Of a DNA stretch of 25,336 bases, positions 1 through 11,217 are shown piece after piece. Below the pieces are notes generated by a model. That model saw nothing but the letters and a program-made list of their open reading frames with translations, did not search any database and was not told the DNA's origin. The translations under genes and the position numbers were made by a program. The DNA comes from Paramacrobiotus richtersi (Eukaryota; Tardigrada; Eutardigrada; Parachela; Macrobiotidae): contig JAQGAU010000644.1 of assembly GCA_034698045.1 (NCBI GenBank), positions 1 to 25,336 of the forward strand, in the 5' to 3' direction. Every line of letters begins with the position of its first letter. The stretch's first letter is position 1.

Positions 1-3000
1 GGGGTGACGTAGTCGTTCTTGCTGCTGCCGGTGTCTTTTGAGTTTTGCTTCTTGTCCTTTTCCACTTTGCTCCTACAAATAAATAAAGACTGAATTTTTT
101 TACAATAGCTTTTTTTCAAATTTTTGTATTTCTTTCTCTATATCGAATCCTTTTTTCTATAAATTGTCCATCGCTGAATAAATGGATCTGTATGCTGATC
201 AGTATCAGTAACATAAGTTCCCTATGCACAGTATATTTTACGATCTTTTTCATTTGTTTTCTCGGCATTTTACCGCAATATTCTGTCGCCAAGTTACACA
301 TCAACATTAGTTCCAGATTATTTCAAAACTCCCAAAAGTTCTACTATTTTCTATCTATTCGTAAATCAGTATCAACTGCAAAAATGATATCAAACTCAGT
401 TAATCAGTTTCATGTGATTACGAAACCAGTTTTAAATATTGGTATTACAAACGACGCCAATCCACTACACTACGATATGTCTCAATAGGTAATGTCTAAA
501 AATAATTAACGTAAAGCGTGCGTCATAGTGCTAAATATCTCATGTAAAAAAACAGACAATTGTACAAAATAGAAATTAAATCGTAAGCAAAACATATTTA
601 ATTTATATTTTCCACAATTGCCTGTTTTTTTATAAATTAATTAAAAATTAAAAATATTTGGCTTACGATTTAATTTCATAGTCCTTCCAGGCTTTATCAA
701 TAGCCTTTTTCAGATCCTAAACAACAACATTCCCGGTCATAACACGCCATCCACACAACAACACTGGCCACATACGCCTTTAGAGGCAATGGACTCATTC
801 TTGAGCAGCGTCTCCAGGGGATATAAAAACAAATCCGTAAACGCCTGGTACTACAAAACCAGATGAACCGGCTGGTTAAAAAGTACGAAAAAAAACACCA
901 ATATCCACCGGCTATACAACATACCATCGCTCTGGAATGCTTGGTCACCGCGTCCATCAGACCGGCGAAATTCATGAAGCCTTTGCCTATCAAAATAAAT
1001 TATATTCAAATCAATCACACATTGGACCGAAAAGCGAAGAAAATCCGCTGACAATAGACGGAAATAATCGCTGCACATAACGTCGTTACTTGAAGTGTGT
1101 CACGTTTGCCGGGAAATGAATGACGGCAGAGAAAAGATGTGTAATTAAGGACAAAATCGGTAGTTTGACGATAAATTAAGCGGACAATGCTGTTTGTTTA
1201 CGGCGGGTAAATAAACTACACAAAGAACGAGTAAATCAGAGCAAAAAGATGGTAAAACTGTCAAAAGGACAATGGAAACCGTTTCAATGCATTACGGTTG
1301 ATTCAGCAGAAGAATGGCGTAATCAATAAGCTTTTTATTAGTTTTTCAACTGACTAGATCAAATAAATATATATTTGAATTTAATTATTACTTTTTTTGC
1401 AGTGTTTCTTGAGCAAACTGATCGCGCCTGCATTTTATATAAAACATTTCGATAATTACGTAGAAATCACGCTTTTGTCATTCAATACGTGAAAATCATC
1501 TAATTACTATAAAATCATTTTATTATGATGAAAGCATGCTTTAAAACACGTACCTAACGCTTCTGGCTGGTAGTCCTCGTTCTGCAGCGCCATTTCTCCC
1601 AGATTTCGCAGACATTGTCCAAACTCCGCTTCGCTCGTCCCCAAAACTAATCACCATCAATCATGTCATCATCAAACCAAAAACCATTAATTCACGTTAA
1701 AAAATGCCTAACCACTTTTCAAAATTGTTAAAAGAACTGGAAAACATTTTCGCTTAAGAGGATTGTCGAATGAATATTCAAAAACATGTTGAACAAATAC
1801 TATCGAAACATTCCTAACAGAAAGTATCTTTTAGTGCAATTTAACCGTTACAGAAGTACAAAATTCAAATCAATACATTAATATATAATTAAATTAATAT
1901 TACCATTTAATTTGCTTGAAAATTGATTGATAATCTAAATGAAAATATAGTATAATTAGTTATTCGTATTTTTGTAATAAACTGTTATTTTTTTTGAACT
2001 CCCGGAACAAAATCATCGATTTTTGTAAAATTCAACTCAATCCACTAGTATATAATTAAATTAATAATATCATTTCATTTGATTGAAAATTGATTGATAA
2101 TTTAACTGAAAATATAATAGAATTAATTATTCGTATTTTTGTAATTAACTGTTATTTTTCCGAACCCCCGGAAAAAAATCATCGATTTTTTGCAAAATTT
2201 GTTACGAAAATCCCAAAACGGAATTGCACTTGAATGGTGATCAGGGCACTTCATTTACATATTTACATGAAACCCCAACGTACCAGTGGCTGAGTTGCCG
2301 ATGGCTTTGACGGTTTTCTTCAATTTATTCAAGCTTTCCCTCTCGGAATCAAGTGCCTGTGGAGGAGCAGAGGACATGATTACGCAAATGAGGATGCAAA
2401 TGTACGCACCGCCAGCATCAGCTACAAATTAGCCACTTGTTCCGCCGCTAAGCGGACATTAATGCTTACGCAAACGCTGTGTCTGTGTACACAATTGCGA
2501 GCAGATGTATTTATTCTACCGGTACGGCCACTTGAGGCATCCCTTTACACCGATAAACAATCCACAATACCCGCTCTCCAAAGAAAAGCTTAAACAATTG
2601 AGGATCGAAGACAAATAATGCAATGAAGAGGTAGACATGTATACTAAACCCGCGTGCGGATAACAGAATTACGCACATCGTTATATCCCGCGCACATTAG
2701 GATTAAAAATGCAATACTAGTTAAATTCATCAACTTCTTTTGAAAAAATATACAAAAGTATATTTCTCACTGAAGTTTTTTACAAAATACTAACGGTATT
2801 ACAATGAGACCGACAATCCTGCATCATATATTTCTAAGCATGAAACAATAAATTGAAACCCATAAAAAAGTTCCGATTGGTCCATTCACACCAGTTTTGC
2901 AGCACAACAAGCATAATAAAACGAAACATTTTATGGAGAAAGTTAACTCGTTTCCGATGCTAAATGTTAACAATTGTATCGCTTTCGTCTGCTATATGAA

Positions 3001-6000
3001 AACATACAACGCTGTAAAATATACAGCAACTGCGGAAATTTACAGATTTCTGTCCGTGCGAAAATTCTCCATTTACATTAAATTACAAAAAATAAAATGA
3101 TAAACGATGGTATAAATCAATCTATCCAAAATGTTCATAAATAACAAACTGACTCACTCTGATCGAGCGTCCCATATTCCCCGAACCACGTCAACCCAAT
3201 CTCCACACACTCAAAAATTTCCAAAAAATTATCAAAGACCTCAAGAAAAAAACACACCTCACTAGCTTCACCCAACATTCGCTGCGCGCACCGCGGAAAT
3301 ATGCAACACAACCGGTTGTTGGCCACCATAAAACGCGCATACCTCCATGCTCAATCATCTACCGTTGTATACACCACTCGGGGGGTGGAGTCTGTTCTCG
3401 CGCGCACACGTCAAGGTGAGCAGCGTGATGAGACCAACGTTGAAGTGCGGAACTGAAGCTGATCGAGTGAAAATTCGTCGAGTTTTACAGATCGGACGCG
3501 GTGTACGCGCGGATTAGCCAATTTCCTATATATCCCCAATGCTAACCGTTTATGTAAAGTGCGCCGCTCAATGATAAATACTGTTTGCCTGCTGTCAATA
3601 GCGTGTACCAGTCGTCGCTGGCCAACAATGGATCCCAAATGGACCATTCATAATCCAGTGCATTCAAAAAAAGCAGGCTTTCGAAAATTTTTTTAAAAAG
3701 TGACATTTCGTTTTTTCCCTGTGTTTCTGTTTTCCTGATCGAGAACTGAATACCTATTTATCAAATAGATTTATTGTCACCACGACAAATGCTTTTTTCT
3801 GATTTTTCATAACCAGAAAATGAGCCTCCAGTGTAAAGATTCCCTTCAGTGTTAACCACAAATTCAGCGCAATAATCGATGATTAAATTAGCGCTGATCG
3901 TAGTGTAACGGCTTTGCTGCATCCATTTATTGCTTCCACTTGGCGTAAACGATAAAGTTCCGGTAAAATCTGCGGTTTCAAATACAAAAAAACAGACAAA
4001 ATTTTTGCAGGAACAAACTGAGAAAACTTTCTATTATATTCAGTATTTGATCGAGTATCTGATATTTATCTACCGACTCTGCCAAATAAATTCAACAGAA
4101 CCTTTCTTTAATTAAAAAAATTTTTCAATGCAAATATAAAATTTATCGCTTTGAAAATATATGAACCGGCACCGCTGTCACCGAGCGATATCTCTGTCAA
4201 AAATCTGAAAAGCGGAATAATTTGCGCCAATTATACCGGCATTTTTGGGATCAAGATAGCGGGAAAATTTCCCATTTAATTTCTGTTATTCATAACCCTG
4301 CCATTCAAACTGACCCCGGCATCGGCCAAAAGCAAACCCATTACCGATGACTGAAATATCGATAAACCGTTTTCCCCAGAAATCAGCTACAACTGCAGGG
4401 GATAAAAACCAGATCACCGTGTCCCGTAATAACCATTTATTATCCGGCCATTATCACACTTGAGCTTTTCAAGTGCACTGCAAGACATTTTTCCGCTGAT
4501 CGTTGACAGCGTCGCGACCATTTCAGCCCAAGACGAGAAAAGAATCAAAACATTCATTGACTGTTATTTGTCGATAAATGGCACTGGAATATTGATTGTA
4601 AACCTTTTAGTCGGAGCTGCGTTACGCAAAAAGTTGAACAATCTAATAAACCAAAAATTTGAACGTGTGTCCGATGGTTCCATTTAGTAAAATTGGATTA
4701 TCTCGTTTAGAATTGGCGACATGTAATGTTTTCCTTCATGTAAAAACTAACTTTCAATTATTTAATTTTCGCTTGTTATTCTCACATTTAAAATCTTTCG
4801 TTTTAATCGGATGTTTATTAACATTTTTAGGTAATATAAAAAATACCTAAATTAATAAAGTAATTATTAATGTTTAAAATTTTTAACACAGGATCAAAAT
4901 ATTCATATATACAATTATTATCATCTTGAAGAAAGTAAATAAAGATCGAAAACGAATTTTTCTGCATTTCCGCTGCCTTTTAATGCACTTTTAAATCTTG
5001 GATAAAGTGGGAAAACTGACCACGACCAATGAACAGCAAAGACCAAAAATAAGGCGAAAATTTCATTAAATAAAAAGTAAAATTAACACTTGACTAGGTA
5101 TCCCCAAAAGTGAACAATCAGCAAAAATTACTGTCTAAATATGGCATTATTCGCCGTTTGGTTCGCTAGTTGACACGACGTGAACTTGGGCTAAAGACCC
5201 AATCGCTGACACATGGTGATTATCGCTCACGAACACGCTGCATGTTTTAAATGCAATTTTCGAGTGTATTATTACTGCGCACGTACAACAAATGCATAAT
5301 GACCGCTTGCTTCACACCGTCAAATGCAAAAGTGCAAGCCACAATTAGCCGTTTTTTTACCGCTGCGTGTGGCGTTTGGTTTCGTAAGCGTCAGCGTTAA
5401 AAATCAGAAAATAATTGCAGAAATTTTTTATAAGATTTAAAAAAAATTTCACACAACAAAAAATAATAATCTGGATATTTAATTAAAAATAAGGAACAAA
5501 AAATGTATACTAAAAATCAATTCGAAAAATCAAACACAAAACAATTCAAAAAAATTTAATAAATTAATATTTATCAGTAATTTGGGTTCACGAAAAACGC
5601 ATAATTTGCACTATATTAAACATAATATCTCACAGGTGCTTTTGACGACGAACTCCCGCGCAAATTATCCATAAAATTCTGCGATTTAGTCCAATCCAAC
5701 GGCAGCTGACCATACATGGAAAAATGACCCGACCGCCGTTTCTGTCGTGCATCCATTACAAATAATATCGAACAAAAATAATTTCAAATTTACAGCGGAA
5801 AATCAACCGTTACTGCTGCAACCTTGACGCAGACGGTTCAGCGAAATGCATTTAAAATTCACAAATAACATCATTTGCATGTCCCGTATCGAATTCCGCA
5901 GATACCCTGGCTGTTAAAATTTTGACGAAATCTATTAACGCCTTTAAAAGGCTTCGATATCGCCCACTCTGAATCAAGACAATTTTAAATTTTTATCGCT

Positions 6001-9000
6001 TTTCGTGTACTAAAAAGATAAGCAATATCTCGAACAAACAAACAGGCAGAAGTTAGACAAACTGTAAATATGTACACAAGAGTGCGTCTCATCATTTTGA
6101 CCGTGCTGAATTTCACCAGGCCCTAGCTCACAAATTTCATTAATATTTTAATTAAAAAAAATATCGAAATAATAATTGAAACAAAATAAAGCCAGCGCGA
6201 AAAAATCGGGAATTTTATTTTCAATTTTTTCCACCACTTTTTATTTCGTAATATGTTCTCATAAGTACAAGACTGCTTAGATAGTGGATTACAGAATTAT
6301 TATTAATTCAACTATTATTATTATTTGACTATTATTTCCATCACCGAATTAATGTCTTTTTTGCTTCGCACACAAAATAATTCGAGTTGATAATAATCAC
6401 ATTTAAACAAGTTATCCATTGAAAATGGAAATTTTTTTGACTGGCAAGTTGGAAAACATAAGGCAAATAATGACTTCTTTTTCTTTGTTTCGATACCATT
6501 TCTGTTATAAAAAAAATGCCAAATCATAAAAAATGCTACGCATAATATCTTATTCATGTCAGGCGTCAGTGTAATGTTTTCGTAGCCGATCAGCATCGGT
6601 CAACACCACGTCAAATAACATGGATGCATCCTTCATTTGTCTCACTTAACTTAATGACTAACAACTGGCAGTAAAAACGGATTAGAAAAAAACGGTTGTA
6701 CACGACCGATAAATCTCATTTCGTTGTCGATTAACCTGAAAACTCTTGAAACCGTATTCACCCAGCCATTCTCACAACACCAAAAATTTAAACGTTTTGC
6801 ATTTCTGACTGCATAAGACTGTACACAGATTTTCAGCAATATAATTCTAATTCATTAATAATATATCATTATTAATAAGCAAATAATATAAATCAACAAC
6901 ATAATTAAAAATTTTTAAAATAATAAAATATTTCACAATAATACAATTTTATGTTTATTTCAAGACTTCGAATCATAAATAAAATGGTAAAAATGTAAAT
7001 GAACGCAAGAATCTCTGCATGACAAGTAGACTGATGGTCATGAAAGATTTCCATCAACAATTTTGATGACAATCACATATCGCTGGCGGAGACGGTAAAC
7101 AATCAAATATGCAAGTCATAAAAAAACGTGCATCAACAAAATTAATGTTTACTGCGAAATCTACATGCCATAAAAGCTTCGCACTATAATTGCTACAACA
7201 AAATTTCCACTCGTTTGGCAAATAAAAATAATACTTGACTAAGCATTAGAAACATAGTAAATTCAACAATACTGACTGTAAAGCAGCAGATAAAACACGC
7301 GTATATAAACGTACAAACAAATGTCGATTTTGATGAAAAAAAATTCAAAAACATTAAAGCATACATAACTGCTCTCCAAAATTACCAGACTCCTCGTAAA
7401 ATAAATTTTAAAAAATGCTAAGTGTAATTTGATAAAGGAATCACACTGATAAAGCGAAAGAAAACCATATCAATATAATTATCAAATTTTTCTGAACAGT
7501 TTGAATAACATATTTCCTCTCGCAGTGAATGTTTCATAATCCTTACGACACAACCACCGATGCGCCAATTCCTTATCACACAGAGCAGTTTAAAGTTCAC
7601 CATTCACAGTCCACCAGGTTTGACACAAAAGTGGCATATTATTCATGTGCCCCATCATACACAACCAAACACAACCATATTCACAATAAACCGTAAATAA
7701 ATCAAAACAACACATACCGACTGTTTCCGCGCCGTACACGACATATTTACACCGGTAAAATCCCTCAAAAACCACCCATTCCCCCAATATCAATCCCAAA
7801 TCAAAAAGAAATTATAAAAAAAAAGCACTGCACATTATCGCGGACAAACCAACCGGAAAACCTTCACCACACAGTTATGCGATAGTAAAAATATATTTGA
7901 GGTAGGAAACAAGACCGATTGGCGGGTTGTATAGCTTTATACTGCTGTGTTGTATAATCTGCCTTCGCACCGCGCTCTCTTCAATCGATCTCGCCATTCA
8001 ACTTTTCCCTTCACCGCACATAGCACACACATATATATGCGTGTATTTTAAATTTAATGACTCATTCGCCTAGGCTGCTGTCAGCACACGGTAGCACCCA
8101 AGGTGCTCATTATCGATTTTGTTCGGGACTAACATATACAGATGGTAACTTCCGGTACTACGTCAGCTCTTGCATCGATCGTGTGACAAACGGGGAGTTT
8201 TATTCTGGGTCCGACATATGTCGCTGGTTCGTTATTGGATTTTATCGCGGATTGGGGACGCAATTAATGGGAGAAATGTTCGGGGTTAATCAGTGGGCGG
8301 AATGTCTGCGTGTTTTGCCGGGGAATGACAGTCGCCGACATTACTGTAAATCACATTCTCCATCCGTTCTGTATAGCTACCGTGCATACCCTGTGACTAC
8401 ACAGCTTTTATGCAGGCGTTCCGGATTTTTTTAAAAATTATTGCTGGCAGATTTATCGTCACATTACGTACTTCATCTCATTTCTATTCAAAAATCCGCT
8501 TGTTTATTTATCTTTTTTGTTATATCTTCTTCAAGAAATTTTCCGGTTTATTCTGTCAGCTTTCCTCGAAATGTAATGGCAGAAAACTTGCAGCTAAAAA
8601 TCTTTAGCTAAAAATCAAGATATATACACTTTTTAATTTTTCCCTTTTCTGAAAATATTTTTACACTAAACACAGGCCACGATACCGCCATTTGCACTTG
8701 GGAATACATTTCTGATGGTACTGGTGAAATCGTTGTGTAAAGGCTTCTGATATACAAAACGGTAGTAGTCGTCATAACTGAATGTAACCGGCAGCAATAT
8801 CAAACTTGGTATGCAAAAGAATTTCAATTTTTGCTGCATTAAAATGAGGAATTTTTTAAACCTACAGCTTTTCTATAAAATATTCCAACAAATAATTATT
8901 TTATGTAAATTATGCTATCACATTTCCCCATAAATCCGATGTGACACAGATGCGATAAACCGGGCAAAAGAGCCTCAGAAACACACGAAACGGCACAGAA

Positions 9001-9862
9001 AAACCAGCACAATTAGTAACGCAAGACCGCAATTCTTCAGTGGTGAAAAATGCCTGAAAACAAGTAAATGTAATCAGTACATCATGCGTGGTATGCAGTT
9101 CCGCTTAAATTAGTCACGCCGCGGACCAAGTTCAGGCCGGATCAACTCTTCACTGCGACAATCTCCAAGAGCATTTTAATGCAATAAATACACGAACAAC
9201 TCAATTACAGATCAACCAAAAATATTCGAAATATTCATAAAAACATATCAAAATGTCAGGAAATCGACTGCAACAAAACACTGCAACATTTCCGACCAGA
9301 AAGCTACCGATCTCGTAAACAATACAATCTCTGCAAATTTATATAAATAAAATTTCTGAAAGCGAAATTCACGAGAATGTAGAATTAGAAAACTTCCTAC
9401 ATTAATGAATACTTTTTTAATTGTAAGCTATATTTCTTCGATTAATAAAAAAGGTAGGGTTAAAGGACAATGCAATTTTAAAAAAATAGTGTAATAATAA
9501 TATCCCAAAAATTACAAAAAAAAATCCCAAAAATCACCGTGAGAAAAAAAACATCCAAAAAATAAAAAAAATCCCAAAAAATCAGCCAGACATGCACCCG
9601 CACAAAACCAGTCAGAAAACCACGCAGAATCATGAAAACCAAATTTTGTAGCAAATTCCAGACGAAACTAGCCTACCTCCTCGGTGCAATGGATGTGCGC
9701 CCGACACGCCGGCATCAAATCCGCAAATCCCACATGTCCCATGGAGGACGGTCCGCGCCCATTCACCAGCCCCTCCTGGTCCTCCTTGGTCGCCTGCAGG
9801 AAGCGGGCGACACTCACCGGGGTTGTGTAGGCCGATAGGGACTTGTCCGATGAGAGAGGCAT
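1..9862 (-). CDS. ASAP: ASAP-family ArfGAP, N-terminal BAR region (partial, runs off left edge)
   Basis: Exons on the minus strand: 9862-9677, 2356-2284, 1646-1554, 986-925, 850-776, 716-667, 72-1. All have GT/AG borders and phases agree throughout. The ATG at 9862 (MPLSSDK...) is the first in frame after an upstream TGA. Exon 1 carries an SVARFLQATKEDQEG stretch matching the SVSEF..ET.EDY start of ASAP1/ASAP2. The next exons give ALDSERESLNKLKKTVKAI, PLETLLKNESIASKG and DLKKAIDKAWKDYEIKS, which follow the ASAP BAR domain in order. ASAP proteins are Arf GTPase-activating proteins (BAR, PH, ArfGAP, ankyrin repeats, often SH3) that act at focal adhesions, podosomes and endocytic membranes. Only roughly the first half of the BAR domain is in the window; PH and ArfGAP should lie beyond base 1. 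Intron 1 is very long (2357-9676), while introns 4 and 5 are 74 and 59 bp. Family assignment is confident; which vertebrate paralogue it matches is not decidable here. Confidence 0.88.
545..677 (-). promoter_or_regulatory. Interleaved inverted repeats covering the ASAP exon 6 splice donor
   Basis: Bases 572-588 are a perfect 17-nt inverse of 661-677. Bases 545-563 are a 19-nt inverse of 614-632 with one non-Watson-Crick pair, which is a G-U wobble in the minus-strand transcript. The 661-677 arm is the last 11 nt of ASAP exon 6 plus the first 6 nt of the intron (GTAAGC), so pairing would bury the 5' splice site. The arm order is a, b, a', b', so the two helices are interlocked (pseudoknot-like) or mutually exclusive. 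What is seen is the complementarity; a role in splicing is inference. Confidence 0.6.
1861..2194. repeat. Tandem duplication, two copies of about 167 bp
   Basis: Copy 1 spans 1861-2027 and copy 2 spans 2028-2194. Both run from an AAATTCAA start through TATATAATTAAATTAAT, GAAAATTGATTGATAAT, TATTCGTATTTTTGTAAT and an AATCATCGATTTTT end, with scattered substitutions and small indels. The array lies in ASAP intron 2 (1647-2283) and is not coding. Confidence 0.9.
3343..3410 (-). promoter_or_regulatory. Possible alternative ASAP first exon encoding Met-Glu
   Basis: On the minus strand, ATG GAG at 3348-3343 is followed at once by a good donor, GTATGC. It would splice in phase 0 onto the ASAP exon at 2356 (ALDSERES...), replacing the 62-residue N-terminus encoded at 9862-9677. 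The sequence just upstream (about 3360-3410) is unusually GC-rich for this intron. An out-of-frame ATG lies a few bases upstream. This is a prediction from splice phase only. Confidence 0.25.
8057..8434 (+). CDS. Unrecognised 125-codon open frame in ASAP intron 1
   Basis: An ATG-initiated frame runs in a patch visibly richer in G and C than the surrounding intron. A TATATATG stretch lies about 20 bp upstream, and a TGACTCA (AP-1-like) site overlaps the start. The predicted protein has six spaced cysteines (in CSG, SCID, ICRW, ECLR, YCKS and LCRR contexts). It has no signal peptide, obvious membrane segment or motif I recognise. No clear AATAAA follows. It could be a nested single-exon gene, a decayed exon, or chance. 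Confidence 0.17.
   Translation: MTHSPRLLSAHGSTQGAHYRFCSGLTYTDGNFRYYVSSCIDRVTNGEFYSGSDICRWFVIGFYRGLGTQLMGEMFGVNQWAECLRVLPGNDSRRHYCKSHSPSVLYSYRAYPVTTQLLCRRSGFF
9484..9600. repeat. A-rich degenerate repeat with ATCCCAAAAA units
   Basis: ATCCCAAAAA-type units recur at least three times in an A-rich tract just inside ASAP intron 1, downstream of the exon 1 donor on the minus strand. It reads as low-complexity sequence, and no function is apparent. Confidence 0.6.
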
Positions 9863-11217
9863 CGTGTCCGTTATCAACAAACGATCCAGACGACAGCAAA
9901 CACAGTGCGTCAGATCTTGTCTCCGTCAACAATCCAAACACAGACAATCAATCGAGTCCATCAAATTTGGGGACTAAATAATGAAATTACGCTAGAAATT
10001 CTTCGAAAATCATCGAAAATTCAGCGAAATCGCCAAAAAATCATCAAAAAATCATCGAAAACTTGAATTCTTCGGAAAATGGCAAAGTGCTGAAGTACAA
10101 ACTAACAAAACTTCTTTTGTTACAAAAGAAAGGGTTTTTTAATTTTTATCAAAGAACATTTCATTCAGCACGGTCCCACGGAGGATCAATAATTCGTTCA
10201 ATCACATATAATTTCTTCTGTAGGACTTCAGCGCAGAAGACATTCTTGTTTTCTAAAGTTTTTTTACACTGGAAATTCATCCATACCTGTTTGCAATGGG
10301 ATTCAGCAGACAACGGATCCAAAACAAAGAAAAATTGACTGTTTTAGAAAATATCCACTTTTTCTGTCCTACAACATGCCACTCGGTAGTAAACCAGCCT
10401 GCGTCGATACAACTTCGAACGAGCGATGTCAAGGTTCCGATGGGCCGATGCGCAGAAGAATCCACTGGATCAGCACTTCGTTGACGATAAGAAACATCGG
10501 GGCTTTACAACTTTGTTTGCTCTGCCGTTTTTTCTACCGTCCGCATGTTCCACACATACCTCTCCCTTCAGACCCTCTCACAACCCAAATCGGAACAGCT
10601 CGTACTTCACACCGACCCGTGAGACGCTTGGTTTAACACGACGGAAAGGTAAACATTCCGCCAACAATGCATTAACCAAAAAAAGAGAACACACACAAAT
10701 CATTTGCACTTTGCAGCTCGTTCCGCCTACGATAAACGGAAAACGAGTAGCAACGGAAAACCCAGGTAACTGCCTCTCATTCTCTGCTACCAGAGGCTTT
10801 CGTCCGCAAATAACTAAATATTCGACATAAAAATCATCGAAAATATTCGCTACCGCTGTTGCGACCTAATGTCGTGAAGAAATTAAAAAATACTGCTATT
10901 TTGTAGAACGTTTGCCGGGAAAGCAAGCAGTTACTGATATTTTTGCGTATTGCTTTCGAGAGCAGTTTTGTTTCCACTTATTATTTTCTTAGAATATCCA
11001 TTATAAAAAAACCTTAATAACAGTCGTAAAATCAAAACAGAGCTAGATGTGGTTGTAAATAAATGCTTCAAACAGAATTAAAAAAATCCCGGAGCTCTTT
11101 ATATCGTGTATTCATGACCCAATGTCTTCATCTTCGACATCATAAGACAAACAGCGCATTTACGACAAAGACTCCATTTACGCAAATTAACACAACATTT
11201 CCCAACTGAACACAGTA
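9863..11217. other. Intergenic: ASAP 5' leader/promoter side and AATF 3' side
   Basis: There is no convincing gene here. The ASAP 5' UTR and promoter should lie at the left of this span. The tract at 9995-10062 contains several imperfect ATCATCGAAAA/ATTCTTCG units. The plus-strand open frames around 10060-10830 look like chance, with no recognisable motif and biased, low-information composition. I found no clear AATAAA for AATF on the minus strand close to its stop. Confidence 0.55.

Larger units (their letters stand above)
2357..9676 (-). other. ASAP intron 1 (7.3 kb), mostly AT-rich noncoding
   Basis: The donor is GAG|GTAGGC at 9676 and the acceptor is CTCCACAG at 2357, joining two phase-0 exons. 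The intron is AT-rich with many short homopolymer and ATTAAT-type runs, for example 5400-5580, 6120-6330 and 6840-6960. Three less AT-rich patches stand out: about 3340-3650, about 4140-4690 and about 7900-8440. The first could hold an alternative promoter, and the last an open frame on the plus strand. I recognised no conserved protein, tRNA or transposase elsewhere in it. A 7.3-kb intron is many times longer than the others here, as is common for regulatory first introns. Confidence 0.75.

Noticed and set aside
4460..4687. 75-codon plus-strand frame in ASAP intron 1
   Set aside because: It starts at TTG rather than ATG, is partly hydrophobic, and has no family match or supporting splice or promoter signals.
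6855..6890. ATTAATAAT palindrome
   Set aside because: It is a short, pure A/T hairpin in a long A/T tract, expected by chance.
10426..10830. 134-codon plus-strand open frame between ASAP and AATF
   Set aside because: It has no recognisable motif and sits among several overlapping frames of similar length, so it is likely chance.
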